Below are positions 41,089 through 41,134 of a DNA stretch of 41,134 bases, piece after piece. Every line of letters starts with the position of its first letter. Position 1 is the first letter of the stretch. A program made the translations under genes and the position numbers. The notes under the pieces are model-generated. The model was not told the DNA's origin. It did no database searches and worked only from the letters and a program-made list of their open reading frames with translations. The stretch is from Bradyrhizobium sp. RD5-C2 (GTDB lineage Bacteria; Pseudomonadota; Alphaproteobacteria; Rhizobiales; Xanthobacteraceae). The DNA lies in NCBI RefSeq assembly GCF_019972155.1, contig NZ_BOVL01000003.1, positions 1 to 41,134 on the forward strand, given 5' to 3'.

Positions 41089-41134
41089 CGACTGTGTTCT
41101 TCGTCAAGCGGGTTGCCATGGTTTTTGGTCCCTG

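Overview
The window looks like chromosome of a Bradyrhizobium-type alphaproteobacterium. It is GC-rich throughout. It carries an mbfA iron-exporter gene preceded by an Irr-type iron control element, a cyclic-nucleotide-gated K+ channel of the rhizobial MlotiK1 type, an EcfG-like general-stress promoter, a large dose of acyl-CoA metabolism genes, and many of the short palindromic repeats that pepper Bradyrhizobium intergenic regions. The genus is inferred from family knowledge, not from a database search.

Layout. 1-74: tail of an IS110-family transposase. 119-601: stand-alone CinA C-terminal (PncC-like) amidohydrolase. 776-3426: two tandem metal-dependent amidohydrolases and a Rieske protein. 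3556-8590 (minus): a tricarballylate-utilisation locus, regulator > MFS symporter > tcuA > tcuB. 8709-9605: DUF1127 and GNAT proteins, closed by a strong terminator. 9870-14555: enoyl-CoA hydratase, SDR, AidB-like acyl-CoA dehydrogenase and zinc alcohol dehydrogenase. 14698-16747: NTF2-like protein and amidase. 16907-18759 (minus): mbfA plus an outer-membrane-barrel-like protein. 18924-21938: two unknown proteins, a poly-histidine secreted protein and an epoxide hydrolase. 22191-34862: a large CoA-thioester catabolic cluster (two acyl-CoA ligases, thiolase, TetR regulator, type II 3-hydroxyacyl-CoA dehydrogenase, enoyl-CoA hydratase, three acyl-CoA dehydrogenases, nitroreductase). 34859-37041: WYL regulator divergent from a glutathione transferase and a DUF6157 gene. 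37200-41004: enoyl-CoA hydratase and cyclic-nucleotide-gated channel, divergent from a membrane-anchored cyclic-nucleotide-binding protein that overlaps a DUF6537-like gene.

How the genes work together. The 22-34 kb cluster contains every step of a beta-oxidation spiral for an acyl or aryl-propanoid acid: activation (CoA ligases), alpha-beta dehydrogenation (a 375-aa dehydrogenase and two ~415-aa ones that look like partners of a heteromeric enzyme), hydration, 3-hydroxyacyl oxidation and thiolysis, with a TetR gene at the divergent centre. The substrate cannot be read from sequence. The tcu locus would import tricarboxylates and oxidise tricarballylate to cis-aconitate. mbfA and its barrel neighbour point to iron export across both membranes. 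The right end is organised around cyclic-nucleotide sensing at the membrane.

Thirteen palindromic repeats of several families occupy five of the seven convergent gene junctions and none of the divergent ones. One supplies the last codons and stop of the gene at 40090-41004; another overlaps the stop of the gene at 1849-2958.
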